Below are positions 42,487 to 51,243 of a stretch of 64,000 nucleotides of DNA, one piece after another. Numbering within the stretch: position 1 is the stretch's first letter; every line of letters begins with the position of its first letter. A program made the position numbers and the translations under genes. The stretch comes from Bacteroides sp. CAG:927 (GTDB lineage Bacteria > Bacteroidota > Bacteroidia > Bacteroidales > Muribaculaceae), in the NCBI GenBank assembly GCA_000431155.1, contig HF985652.1, forward strand, positions 1-64,000, written 5' to 3'. The notes below the pieces were generated by a model, which saw nothing but the letters and a program-made list of their open reading frames with translations, was not told the DNA's origin and made no database searches.

Positions 42487-44628
42487 ATGAAGAATATCAT
42501 AATTGCTTTGCTGGCCGCCTCAGCGTTTGGGCCACTTGGAGCGCAGACATTGTCGCCTGACCTGCAAATCATGCTTCACGAACAGCAGACAACCAAACAT
42601 CTGACCTCCACAGAGACAAGTGAGAAGCAGTCAATGCGTCTGTATGTCCGTTATTCCAACCTTGAAGCGCTCAACGGGCTTTCAGCCCTCGGCATTCAGG
42701 TGCTGCCCGAAATTTCCAGCGGTTACGCCACAGCCGTGGTGCCGATGGACAAACTCGCTGAAGCAGCCAAAATACCGGGTATAGAATACATAGAGCGTGG
42801 CGGAGAACCAAAACTGCGCATGAGATATGCCCGCGCCAAAGCCCAAATAGACCAGATGCACAAAGATGCGTGGAATATGGTCGGCAAGGGATATACCGGC
42901 AAAGGCGTTGTAGTGGGCATAATTGACACAGGATTGGAATTCACGCATGTCAATTTCCGGGATGCCGACGGCAATCTCCGCATCAAACGCGTATGGAAAC
43001 AGGGAGGCACCGGAGGTGCGGCCCCACAAAAATTCGGCTATGGAGTGGAGTACAACACTGCCGACCAAATCAAGGCAGCCGTGTATGACACGCCATCGCA
43101 AACCCATGGTACCCATGTGACAGGTATAGCAGCCGGAAGCGAGCGCACGACCAATCTCTATGGCGTGGCACCGGATGCGGATATAGTATTTGTAAGTTTC
43201 GGCGAGAGCAATGCCGACATAGCCAATGCCATACGCTATATATTTGACTACGCAGATGAAGTGGAAAAGCCGTGCGTAATCAACATGAGCCTTGGTTCGC
43301 ATCAGGGTCCTCATGACGGCACTTCCGCACTGGACCGTGTCATAGACTCAATGGTAGGTCCGGGACGCATAATTGTGGGAGCCTGCGGCAATGAAGGCCA
43401 GAACAAACTGCATATCAACAAAAAGTTCTCCGGCACCGACCTTACACTCAAAACTATGCTTGCCTTTCCGACAGGAAGCAAATACAATGAAATCGACATT
43501 TGGAACCGCGCCGGAAAGAGCTTTACCGTGCAGGGCGTGGTAGTTGACAACCTGAAAGGGAAAGTGCTTGCGAAAACCGATGAACACAAGGCAAGCGACA
43601 CAGAAGGGTATGCCCTCAAATCGTTCTATGCCGATGATACCGGTATAGAAGGTTACATGATCATCACCTCATCGCTTGATCCAGACACCAAATGCTACAA
43701 CGCACTTGTAAAAGTGCAGTGCGACCAAGCTGCCGATTCACGCAAATTCGGTTTGATAATCAAAGGCGAGGACGGCGATGAAATCAACCTGTGGAGCGTG
43801 GGTACCAACGATTTCATCAACGCGAGCAAAGCAGGATGGACTGCGGGAAGCACCTCAGGCACCATGGGCGAGATAGGAGGAACAGCCAAGCGCATAATAT
43901 CGGTAGGCTCATTCAACAGCTCAAATATCGCCACTCCGTGGTGGGACCCCGAAAACGCCTATCAGCTTGCCATCACCACCGACATCATGAGTGATTTTTC
44001 CAGTGAAGGACCTACGGCCGACGGTCGTATGAAACCTGAAATCTCGGCACCGGGAATGCTTGTTATGTCATCGGTCAACACTATAAACATTACACCTGAC
44101 CAAGTTTACGGACCGCGCGTGCAGGATACCGACGGCAAGTATTATTATTATGATGCCGATGCGGGTACCTCAATGGCATCGCCCATGGTAGCCGGAACTA
44201 TCGCCGCATGGATGGAAGCCTATCCGGAACTAACTCCGGAAGATGCTCTCGTAGGTCTCAGAGAAGGAGCAATCACAGACTCCCACACCGGCACATGCCC
44301 GAACAACAAGGCCGGCTACGGCAAACTTGGCGCATATTACGGTCTGATGGCACTGCAAGAGTATTATGCATCCAACGACAAAGTAATCAACAACATTGAC
44401 TCAGAGCTTAAAATATGGGCAATACCCTCAACAGGCACCATATACACTTCGCTTGCAGGCGTAGATGAGCCGCTTACGCTTACACTCTACACCATAGCAG
44501 GCAGCAAAGTGGCAAGCTACACGGCCGCGGCCAACGGCTCAATCAATGTGTCGGGAATGCCGCACGGAATATATGTGGCCACAGCCACATGCAGCGACCG
44601 TACCGCACGTGTGAAGCTGGCACTCTAA
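42487..44628 (+). CDS. S8 subtilisin-like protease with T9SS sorting domain
   Basis: 713 residues with a signal peptide (MKNIIIALLAASAFGPLGA). An inhibitor-I9-like propeptide region spans about 45-115. The catalytic triad is Asp147 (VGIIDTGLEFTH), His207 (THGTHVTGIAAGS) and Ser562 (AGTSMASPMVAGT), with the oxyanion Asn in GACGNEGQ. An insert of about 220 residues between His/Asn and Ser blocks is probably a PA-like or beta-sandwich domain. The tail is T9SS type A (TLYTIAGSKVAS...GIYVATATCSDRTARVKLAL). A predicted surface protease; it may process the cargo proteins encoded just upstream or dietary and host proteins. Last gene of the operon, ended by a terminator that overlaps the next promoter. 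Confidence 0.92.
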   Translation: MKNIIIALLAASAFGPLGAQTLSPDLQIMLHEQQTTKHLTSTETSEKQSMRLYVRYSNLEALNGLSALGIQVLPEISSGYATAVVPMDKLAEAAKIPGIEYIERGGEPKLRMRYARAKAQIDQMHKDAWNMVGKGYTGKGVVVGIIDTGLEFTHVNFRDADGNLRIKRVWKQGGTGGAAPQKFGYGVEYNTADQIKAAVYDTPSQTHGTHVTGIAAGSERTTNLYGVAPDADIVFVSFGESNADIANAIRYIFDYADEVEKPCVINMSLGSHQGPHDGTSALDRVIDSMVGPGRIIVGACGNEGQNKLHINKKFSGTDLTLKTMLAFPTGSKYNEIDIWNRAGKSFTVQGVVVDNLKGKVLAKTDEHKASDTEGYALKSFYADDTGIEGYMIITSSLDPDTKCYNALVKVQCDQAADSRKFGLIIKGEDGDEINLWSVGTNDFINASKAGWTAGSTSGTMGEIGGTAKRIISVGSFNSSNIATPWWDPENAYQLAITTDIMSDFSSEGPTADGRMKPEISAPGMLVMSSVNTINITPDQVYGPRVQDTDGKYYYYDADAGTSMASPMVAGTIAAWMEAYPELTPEDALVGLREGAITDSHTGTCPNNKAGYGKLGAYYGLMALQEYYASNDKVINNIDSELKIWAIPSTGTIYTSLAGVDEPLTLTLYTIAGSKVASYTAAANGSINVSGMPHGIYVATATCSDRTARVKLAL

Positions 44629-44646
44629 CAGAGTAACAATCACAGC

Positions 44647-44683
44647 AAAAATGGGCGTATTGTAATATACGTCCATTTTTTTT
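44647..44683 (+). terminator. Terminator after the S8 protease, overlapping the fur-family promoter
   Basis: A 14-bp stem with one G-T pair, aaaaatgggcgtat at 44647-44660 with atacgtccattttt at 44667-44680, then more T. The TTG (-33) element of the next promoter begins at the stem-loop border, and its -7 element starts at 44683. Confidence 0.8.
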
Positions 44684-44690
44684 ACTTTTG
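44660..44690 (+). promoter_or_regulatory. Promoter of the Fur-family gene, ATG five bases downstream
   Basis: TTG at 44660-44662, 20 bp, TACTTTTG at 44683-44690; the ATG is at 44696. The predicted mRNA is leaderless or has a leader of one or two bases. Confidence 0.65.
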
Positions 44691-44695
44691 CGGGT

Positions 44696-45109
44696 ATGGA
44701 AGCAGAAAGAATACTGGAAGAAGCAGATGTGAGAGTGTCGGCAGTGAGGGTACTTGTGCTGCACGCACTTTGTGCGGCAAAACGCCCTGTAAGCGGCATG
44801 GAGATAGAAACGGAACTTGAAACAGTGGACCGCTCCTCGATAAGCCGCACCTTGTCGCTGTTTGCATCGCACGGAGTGGTACACACAGTGGATGACGGCT
44901 CCGGCTCCATCAAGTATGAGCTTTGCCGGGACCATTCACACGAACATTCTCATAAAGACGAACATCCGCATTTTCACTGCGAAAAATGCGGTGCCACAAT
45001 ATGCTTGGAAAATGAGCCGATACCGTCGGTAAATTTGCCCGAAGGGTACAAAGTCAGCTCAACAAATTTAGTAATCAAGGGATTATGCCCCAAATGCCAG
45101 CAGTCATGA
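44696..45109 (+). CDS. Fur-family metal-responsive regulator
   Basis: 137 residues. An amino-terminal winged helix (about 1-80, VSAVRVLVLHALCAAKRPVSG and SRTLSLFASHGVVHTV) and a short dimerisation/metal domain. The His-rich stretch DHSHEHSHKDEHPHFHC and two CxxC pairs (CEKCGA, CPKCQQ) form the structural zinc site and a regulatory metal site. Fur, Zur and PerR cannot be told apart here; the nearby zinc-type ATPase and CDF transporter make a zinc regulator plausible. Cytoplasmic. Followed by a bidirectional terminator. Confidence 0.92.
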   Translation: MEAERILEEADVRVSAVRVLVLHALCAAKRPVSGMEIETELETVDRSSISRTLSLFASHGVVHTVDDGSGSIKYELCRDHSHEHSHKDEHPHFHCEKCGATICLENEPIPSVNLPEGYKVSSTNLVIKGLCPKCQQS

Positions 45110-45114
45110 TGCAA

Positions 45115-45148
45115 AAAAGGGAGACCACAGAAAAGCGGTCTCCCTTTT
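45115..45148. terminator. Bidirectional terminator
   Basis: A 12-bp perfect stem, aaaagggagacc at 45115-45126 with ggtctccctttt at 45137-45148, loop acagaaaagc. It separates the Fur-family gene from the convergent T9SS cargo gene. Confidence 0.85.
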
Positions 45149-45164
45149 AATACTATGGGACAAG

Positions 45165-46958
45165 TCAACGAACAGCCAATTTATGGCCTGCGGCGATATA
45201 TATTCCGGCAGGAAGAGCTATGCGTGTCTCACCTTCCTGTACCTGAGTATTCACAACATTGATGCCGTTCATGTCAGTAACTGTGAGAGGTGCAGATTGT
45301 GTGGCATATACCATTATAGCACCATCAACGGCAGCAATCTTCAAACCATTTTCGGCTTCCACTGCCACATTCTCAATCCCGGCGAGAGTGGGATCCATGA
45401 CAAATGCGGCCACTACACCACCCCAACCTGTGGGAGCAGCTGTTTCCACTTCGTCGGCACCCATTTTAAAAGCTTTGTTGCCACGTGCACAGAACACTAC
45501 GCGAGTGGATTTGGGGTCAAAAGCCATGCCGTAACCGGTAGGCGCACCTCCGGCAAGCACAAGGTTATGACGGGCCATGCGCTCAGTGGAACCAAGAGAA
45601 TATTCATCAAGGAAGCAACCGGTGGCAGCATTCAAACGGTAGCCATAGACATACAGGTTGCCATTATAAACGAAGGAGCCGAGATAAGCACCGATATTAG
45701 TGGCATTGTTGACAGCGTTTTTCCATGAGCCGTCGGATGCATTTAGCTCAATAAACCACCCTTCTTCCAGACCGTTGGAACTGCTTATCACTTTGGCCGC
45801 AGACTCGTTGGCAGGGCTGTAACCGCCCTGACCGCCACCGATGAGATAGAGCGATGAGCCGTTGAGATCAAGAGCACGAATCTTGGTGCTGTTGGATGTT
45901 TTGGTGCCAGTGAGGTGGGGTTTGATATATGTGAGGTAATCCACCGTCTTAAGGTCGCGAGAAGCACACCCGAGCAGAATGCCGTCATAACTGTTTTCAA
46001 GCACGATGCTCTTGCCTCCGATGGTGAGCTTGTCATCGGCATTACCACGCACATTACCGGCAAAATAAACCTTGTCGCCACCAACGGTTATCACTTTGAT
46101 TTGGTCGCGGGTCAATGTGCCTGATGCGCGAAGATGATTGAGATAGTTACCCTCGCTGTCAAGACGGATGATATAAAGTCCGCCGGCTGCTCTTTGGGAA
46201 TCACCGTTGTAGGTATCAATATTGCGGGGAGTGAACACGTAGGTGGCGTTAAGGTGCGCTGTGAGAATCATTGAAGCGCGATAGTTGCCACCGATGTAAA
46301 TGTTGCCTTCCTCATCCTCGGCAAGAGCATAAGGAGACACCCCGTTGGTGGTAGCGTTGACGGAATTTCCGCTGGAAGCGTTAGGCACAGGGAGCTGGTC
46401 CATGGCAATGGATTTAGCCCATTCCACACGACCATCAAAAGCTACCTTAAGCAGAATCTGATTGTATATGGCAACGCTTGTGTTCCATTCGGGGAATTCA
46501 ATTTCGGCACCGGTAGCATCCACAATCATTGGAGATGTGAAAGGAGACACCTGCGCCGACCGGGCATTAAGGAGCAGAAGAAGACCACCATCGCGAGTAG
46601 CAATGATACTGCCTTCGGAAGACACATCAATATAACCGGCTTTGGAATAAATGTTCCACATGCGCTCACCGGTAGCGGCATTATGCTTGATGATGAGCAG
46701 ATTTCTGTTGTCGGAAGAAGATGTGGTGGCCGAACCGGTGGCTATCTGAACCCCGTCAAACTCAATGCCGTCGGTGTCGGAAGATGAGCCAAAATGAGCG
46801 AGCGACACAATGTTGCCGTCGGTTGTAACCACAACTTTAGAAACCAAATCCTGCTGAAGATGTGAATCAATGAGCTTGCTCCATTGGTACACCGGAGCAG
46901 AGGCAAAAGCTCCGCAAGACAATGCGAGAGCGACAAGAGACAGTAAAAATTTTTTCAT
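45165..46958 (-). CDS. T9SS-sorted surface protein, probable beta-propeller
   Basis: 597 residues from ATG 46958, the start of the signal peptide MKKFLLSLVALALSCGAFA; the frame extends upstream without merit. Repeated strands of the type VVVTTDGNIVSLAHFG, IIATRDGGLLLLLNA, EDEEGNIYIGGNYR and VGGDKVYFAGNVRG indicate an SBBP-like or seven-bladed beta-propeller (about 30-500). The end is a type A T9SS tail (VTDMNGINVVNTQVQEG...GIYIAAGHKLAVR). No enzyme site. Likely a binding or adhesive surface protein. It is divergent from the TonB receptor operon, and the gap holds two palindromic TACCC sites. TAATTTTG on the minus strand (plus 46986-46993) is a likely -7 element. Confidence 0.82.
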   Translation of the reverse strand: MKKFLLSLVALALSCGAFASAPVYQWSKLIDSHLQQDLVSKVVVTTDGNIVSLAHFGSSSDTDGIEFDGVQIATGSATTSSSDNRNLLIIKHNAATGERMWNIYSKAGYIDVSSEGSIIATRDGGLLLLLNARSAQVSPFTSPMIVDATGAEIEFPEWNTSVAIYNQILLKVAFDGRVEWAKSIAMDQLPVPNASSGNSVNATTNGVSPYALAEDEEGNIYIGGNYRASMILTAHLNATYVFTPRNIDTYNGDSQRAAGGLYIIRLDSEGNYLNHLRASGTLTRDQIKVITVGGDKVYFAGNVRGNADDKLTIGGKSIVLENSYDGILLGCASRDLKTVDYLTYIKPHLTGTKTSNSTKIRALDLNGSSLYLIGGGQGGYSPANESAAKVISSSNGLEEGWFIELNASDGSWKNAVNNATNIGAYLGSFVYNGNLYVYGYRLNAATGCFLDEYSLGSTERMARHNLVLAGGAPTGYGMAFDPKSTRVVFCARGNKAFKMGADEVETAAPTGWGGVVAAFVMDPTLAGIENVAVEAENGLKIAAVDGAIMVYATQSAPLTVTDMNGINVVNTQVQEGETRIALPAGIYIAAGHKLAVR

Positions 46959-47016
46959 GTTTGTGATGTTTAGAATTTTCTGATGCAAAATTACAATGAC
47001 ATCACACGGTAGGAAA

Positions 47017-47075
47017 TACCCATTTTTAGGCATTTTTTATTCATTTCGGGGCTAAAAAATACCCAAAATTGTGTA
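47017..47075. promoter_or_regulatory. Two imperfect TACCC-type palindromes
   Basis: taccCATTTTTAGGCA at 47017-47032 and taccCAAAATTGTGTA at 47060-47075 are imperfect 16-bp dyads sharing TACCCA. The second ends against the TTG (-33) of the TonB receptor promoter. They look like binding sites for a dimeric regulator acting on both divergent genes; the regulator is unknown. Confidence 0.4.
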
Positions 47076-47106
47076 TTGCCATGATTTTGCAGTTGGGGTA
47101 ATTTTG
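47076..47106 (+). promoter_or_regulatory. Promoter of the TonB receptor operon
   Basis: TTG at 47076-47078, 20 bp, TAATTTTG at 47099-47106; the ATG at 47132 is 25 nt downstream. Confidence 0.68.
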
Positions 47107-47131
47107 CAAAACTAAAACCGATCATTGAAGC

Positions 47132-49927
47132 ATGTTGCGATTTTTATATCTGATATTATTTGCACTCACAATATTTCCTGCGGCGTCAACAGACCTCATA
47201 ACATTAAGCGGCACGATAACAGATGCGGCGACACATGAAACATTGCCATTCGCCACCATCAGCGTGAGCAATGACAATTCAAAATCCGCTATGATGAACA
47301 TGCATTCCGATGCAAACGGGCGATGGAGCATGAGAGTGATGCCGGGAAAAATGACCCTGACAGTGTCGTATATAGGTTACAAGACATACCACGGCACCAT
47401 CAATGCGACGACAGACCGGCGCACAAGCATCAGCCTACAGCCATCGGAACATTCACTTGCAGAGGTAGTGATAACGGCCAAGGAGAGCGGCGGCATGACC
47501 TCGGCATCGCGTATTGACCGTGATGCAATGGAGCATATACAGCCTACGAGTTTCACCGATCTGCTGGAACTGCTGCCGGGAAACATTTCGCAGACCCCGG
47601 ACATGGGAAGCACCAACAGCATAACGCTGCGCGAAACGGGCAATATAGGTGCGAGCGGCACAAAAAGCGTGAACGATGATTATGCCATATCATCGCTCGG
47701 CACCGCATTTTTAGTGGACGGTGCGCCGGTGAACAATGACGCAAACCTACAGGGAGTGCCGGGCGCAACATCAGGAGAGCCTGAATACAAGCGCACAACG
47801 ACCAACCGCGGGGTTGATATGCGCACCATATCCACTGACAATATAGAAAGTGTGGATATAGTGCGAGGCATACCGTCAGCCGAATACGGCAATCTGACTT
47901 CGGGACTGGTCAATATAAAAAGAATACGTCGCGCCACGCCGCTCACCGCAAGATTCAAGGCCGATCAGTACAGCAAGCTGTTTTCAGTGGGGAAAGGGTT
48001 TCTCATAACAGGCCATGAGCATGTGGTGAATGTGGATGCCGGATACCTTGATTCAAAAATAGACCCGCGCAACAGTCTTGAAAATTACAAGCGAGTGAAC
48101 ACATCGGCCCGCGTGAACTTTCAGTGGCAACGCCGACCGTTCACAACGCGGTGGAGCATAGGCGCGGATTATACCGGAAGTTTCGACAATGCCAAGGTGG
48201 ATCCGGACCTCAACTACAACAAGGTGGACGAGTACAAAAGCACATACAACAGATTTGCACTCACCTCGGACCTGAATTTCACATTCTCCAAAATAAAATG
48301 GCTTAACAGCGCGGGGCTGAACACATCTGTGTCGTACCAGAGCGATGTGCTGCACAGATTGAAGCAAGTGGCTCCCCAACGAGCTTCGATAGCCCCCACA
48401 TCAATGGAGGAGGGTGTGCACAATGCGCAGTACCTATTGGGCGAATATATAGCAGACTTCACCAACACAAGCCGCCCGCTGAGCGTGTTTGTAAAAGCGC
48501 GCGCCGACGGCTCACGCGCCATAGGCACATGGCTCCATGAATATAAGGCCGGGGCTGAATGGTCGCTGGCCAAAAATTTCGGACACGGGCAAGAGTATGA
48601 GCTTAGCCGCCCTCTTTCAGCCGGATGGACCACCCGTCCACGCGATTTCAACAGCATACCTGCGCTACATGTACTGAGCTTTTATGCCGAAGACAAAATG
48701 TCGCTGCTGTTGGGAGCCAACAAACCGGAGTTACAGTTGGGAGTGCGTACCATATCGCTTCCGTCACTTGACAGCAAATATTATCTCAGCGGCCGCACCT
48801 ATCTTGACCCGCGTATAAACGCGGTGTGGAACTTCCCGTCATTCAACGTGGGGAATATTCCCATGAAACTGCTTGTTGCCGGCGGCTACGGACTGACAAC
48901 CAAAATGCCTACGGTCGATTACCTTTATCCCCAGCTGCATTACAACGATATAATACAGCTCAATTATTATGATGTAAACCGGCCCAACGAATTGAGCCGA
49001 GTGAGCGTGCGCACCTATATTGAGGATGCCACCAACTACTCGCTGCGGCCGGCCCGCAACCACAAGTGGGAGATACGCTTGGGTGCTGAATGGGGAAGAA
49101 ACACACTATCAGTGACCTATTTCCGTGAAAAGATGAACGACGGGTTCAGATACACCACGGTTTATGCCCCTTACGAATACCGCAAGTATGACGCATCGGC
49201 CATCGACCCCGGAACACTCACCGAAGCTCCTGACCTAAGCAGATTGCCTTACAGCGACAGGAGAATACTGGACGGGATGCGGCATGTGACCAACGGTTCG
49301 AGGATAGACAAACAGGGAGTGGAGTTCCAGCTCACCACAGCAAGGCTGAAATGCATAGGTACATCGCTGACAATATCGGGAGCGTGGCTGCACACCTTAT
49401 ATTCCAATTCCCAAATGCTGTATTCGCCCGTGACCGATGTGGTAGGCTCGCAACCCGTGAGCGAACTGTATGTGGGAATATACAACACCCGTGACGGTCG
49501 CGTGAACGACCAGATAAACACCAACTTCATGTTTGACACCCAAATACCGAGATGGGGGCTGGTGTTCAGCACCTCAATCCAGTGCATGTGGCATGTGAAG
49601 AGCACGCGCCTGAAAGAGAACGGAGTACCCGACAGTTATATCAGTGCCTCCGACGGCCTGATACACCCCTACACCGAAGCGTCAAGGCAGGATCTGATGC
49701 TGCAATATCTGATAAAGGAGTACAATGATGCGTCATTTGACACCATGACCATACCCACGGCAATGTACATCAACCTCAAGGCCACAAAGAAAATAGGGCG
49801 ATGGCTCAAGCTATCGGCTTTTGTGAACAGGCTGATAGACTATCTGCCGGATTACAAAAACAACGGAGTTACCATAAGGCGCTATGCCGATGCCTATTTC
49901 GGTATGGAAGCCACGCTCACACTTTGA
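47132..49927 (+). CDS. TonB-dependent outer membrane receptor
   Basis: 931 residues with a signal peptide (MLRFLYLILFALTIFPAAS). A carboxypeptidase-regulatory-like beta-sandwich (about 22-108, LSGTITDAATHETLPFATIS) is followed by a plug domain (about 115-240, SVDIVRGIPSAEYGNLTSGL) and the 22-strand barrel, ending in the usual aromatic-rich strand (YADAYFGMEATLTL). It imports a scarce nutrient with energy from TonB. No SusD partner follows; DUF4876 and DUF6850 genes do, a combination recurrent in Bacteroidales. The substrate is unknown; metal complexes or peptides are candidates. Confidence 0.94.
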   Translation: MLRFLYLILFALTIFPAASTDLITLSGTITDAATHETLPFATISVSNDNSKSAMMNMHSDANGRWSMRVMPGKMTLTVSYIGYKTYHGTINATTDRRTSISLQPSEHSLAEVVITAKESGGMTSASRIDRDAMEHIQPTSFTDLLELLPGNISQTPDMGSTNSITLRETGNIGASGTKSVNDDYAISSLGTAFLVDGAPVNNDANLQGVPGATSGEPEYKRTTTNRGVDMRTISTDNIESVDIVRGIPSAEYGNLTSGLVNIKRIRRATPLTARFKADQYSKLFSVGKGFLITGHEHVVNVDAGYLDSKIDPRNSLENYKRVNTSARVNFQWQRRPFTTRWSIGADYTGSFDNAKVDPDLNYNKVDEYKSTYNRFALTSDLNFTFSKIKWLNSAGLNTSVSYQSDVLHRLKQVAPQRASIAPTSMEEGVHNAQYLLGEYIADFTNTSRPLSVFVKARADGSRAIGTWLHEYKAGAEWSLAKNFGHGQEYELSRPLSAGWTTRPRDFNSIPALHVLSFYAEDKMSLLLGANKPELQLGVRTISLPSLDSKYYLSGRTYLDPRINAVWNFPSFNVGNIPMKLLVAGGYGLTTKMPTVDYLYPQLHYNDIIQLNYYDVNRPNELSRVSVRTYIEDATNYSLRPARNHKWEIRLGAEWGRNTLSVTYFREKMNDGFRYTTVYAPYEYRKYDASAIDPGTLTEAPDLSRLPYSDRRILDGMRHVTNGSRIDKQGVEFQLTTARLKCIGTSLTISGAWLHTLYSNSQMLYSPVTDVVGSQPVSELYVGIYNTRDGRVNDQINTNFMFDTQIPRWGLVFSTSIQCMWHVKSTRLKENGVPDSYISASDGLIHPYTEASRQDLMLQYLIKEYNDASFDTMTIPTAMYINLKATKKIGRWLKLSAFVNRLIDYLPDYKNNGVTIRRYADAYFGMEATLTL

Positions 49928-49947
49928 CAATCAAAACATTCACCATC

Positions 49948-51243
49948 ATGATAAAAACAAAATTCATTAAACTGACAGCACTTGTGTTATGCGCACTGTT
50001 GTGGAGCTGCGACGACAAGATAAGCGATGACGGAGCCTCAACCGAAGGCACTACAGTAAATCTCATAATCAACCGTCCGGAAGGGATGGGCGAAGATGTG
50101 ACAATAGAGCGTGAACACACCGTGTTCTACAACATTTCCACCGGGCGCACCTCGGAATTCGGATCGGGAGCAGAGATAAGAGTGACACCGGGGCTCTACG
50201 ACATAGACCATACCGCCGAAGTACACTCAACTTCGGGGGTGACCTCCACGTTGCGCGCCACCGGCAGAAGCATACAGATAAGCGGCGAACAGATGACAGT
50301 GACGCTGCAAGGGTACAATACTATAGAAAGCAATGACCTGATAATAGCGGAAATATTCTTTGCAGGCACGTTGCGGCCGTCGGGCAACCAATATTACGGC
50401 GATGATTATGTGAAACTTTACAACAATACAAACCATGTGATTTATGCCGACGGGCTGACACTATTCGAGACCAAATTCACAACAACCGAGAAGTATGACT
50501 ACACCCCCAACATAATGAACGAGGCAGTGACAGTGCATGCGTTATACACCATTCCCGGGTCCGGCACGGAACATCCCGTGCAACCGGGCGAATATATGCT
50601 GCTCGCCGACACCGGAATAGACCACCGGCAGGCCAATTCCAACTCGTTTGACCTGAGTCATGCGGATTTTGAATGGTATGACTTATCGACCAGTCCGTCA
50701 AGCATGGATATTGATTCACCCACGGTGTCCAACCTTGACAAATGGTATTGCTATACATTGAGTTTCTGGATGCTGCATAACCGGGGATTCAAAGCCTACG
50801 GCATAGCCCGCATTCCGACTGACCGTGACACCTATCTGCGCGATTACCTGTACTCCTATGATTACACCATACATTCGGCGGCGGGAGATTTTCCGATGAC
50901 AGGACAAGCATACCGGCTGCCCAACGAATGGGTGGTGGATGTGGTGAACTGCTCAGTGCAATCCAACTACGCATGGAACCTCACCTCCCCTGCACTTGAC
51001 TGCGGATGGGCACACTGCGGCACCATTGACAAGGACAAGACAAGATATTTTCACAGCGTTCGCCGCAAGATGCTGTATCTTGACAATCAGGGACATCCAG
51101 TGCTGAAAGACACCAACAACTCCACCGAGGATTTCAATCATGACTGCATAGCCTCGGAAATAGAGATACAGGGTACAGCAATCAATGCAGAGGGCACACT
51201 GTGCACAACGAAAACCTATGACGGAGTAACCCCAATAAAATGA
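49948..51243 (+). CDS. DUF4876 lipoprotein
   Basis: 431 residues from ATG 49948; the frame extends back into the receptor gene without reason. Lipobox LLWSC places the acylated Cys at about residue 22. Family features of DUF4876 (PF16215): an amino-terminal beta-sandwich, then NDLIIAEIFFAGTLRPSGNQYYGDDYVKLYNNTNHVIYADG, which resembles a lamin-tail-type fold, and later DVVNCSVQSNYAWNLTSPALD. Probably the surface or periplasmic partner of the TonB receptor, in place of SusD. Its start is 20 nt after the receptor; its stop overlaps the next ATG by four bases. Confidence 0.85.
   Translation: MIKTKFIKLTALVLCALLWSCDDKISDDGASTEGTTVNLIINRPEGMGEDVTIEREHTVFYNISTGRTSEFGSGAEIRVTPGLYDIDHTAEVHSTSGVTSTLRATGRSIQISGEQMTVTLQGYNTIESNDLIIAEIFFAGTLRPSGNQYYGDDYVKLYNNTNHVIYADGLTLFETKFTTTEKYDYTPNIMNEAVTVHALYTIPGSGTEHPVQPGEYMLLADTGIDHRQANSNSFDLSHADFEWYDLSTSPSSMDIDSPTVSNLDKWYCYTLSFWMLHNRGFKAYGIARIPTDRDTYLRDYLYSYDYTIHSAAGDFPMTGQAYRLPNEWVVDVVNCSVQSNYAWNLTSPALDCGWAHCGTIDKDKTRYFHSVRRKMLYLDNQGHPVLKDTNNSTEDFNHDCIASEIEIQGTAINAEGTLCTTKTYDGVTPIK

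Noticed and set aside
49801..49947. Extension of the DUF4876 gene back into the TonB receptor gene
   Set aside because: The extra residues are not signal-like, whereas ATG 49948 begins a clear lipoprotein signal peptide.
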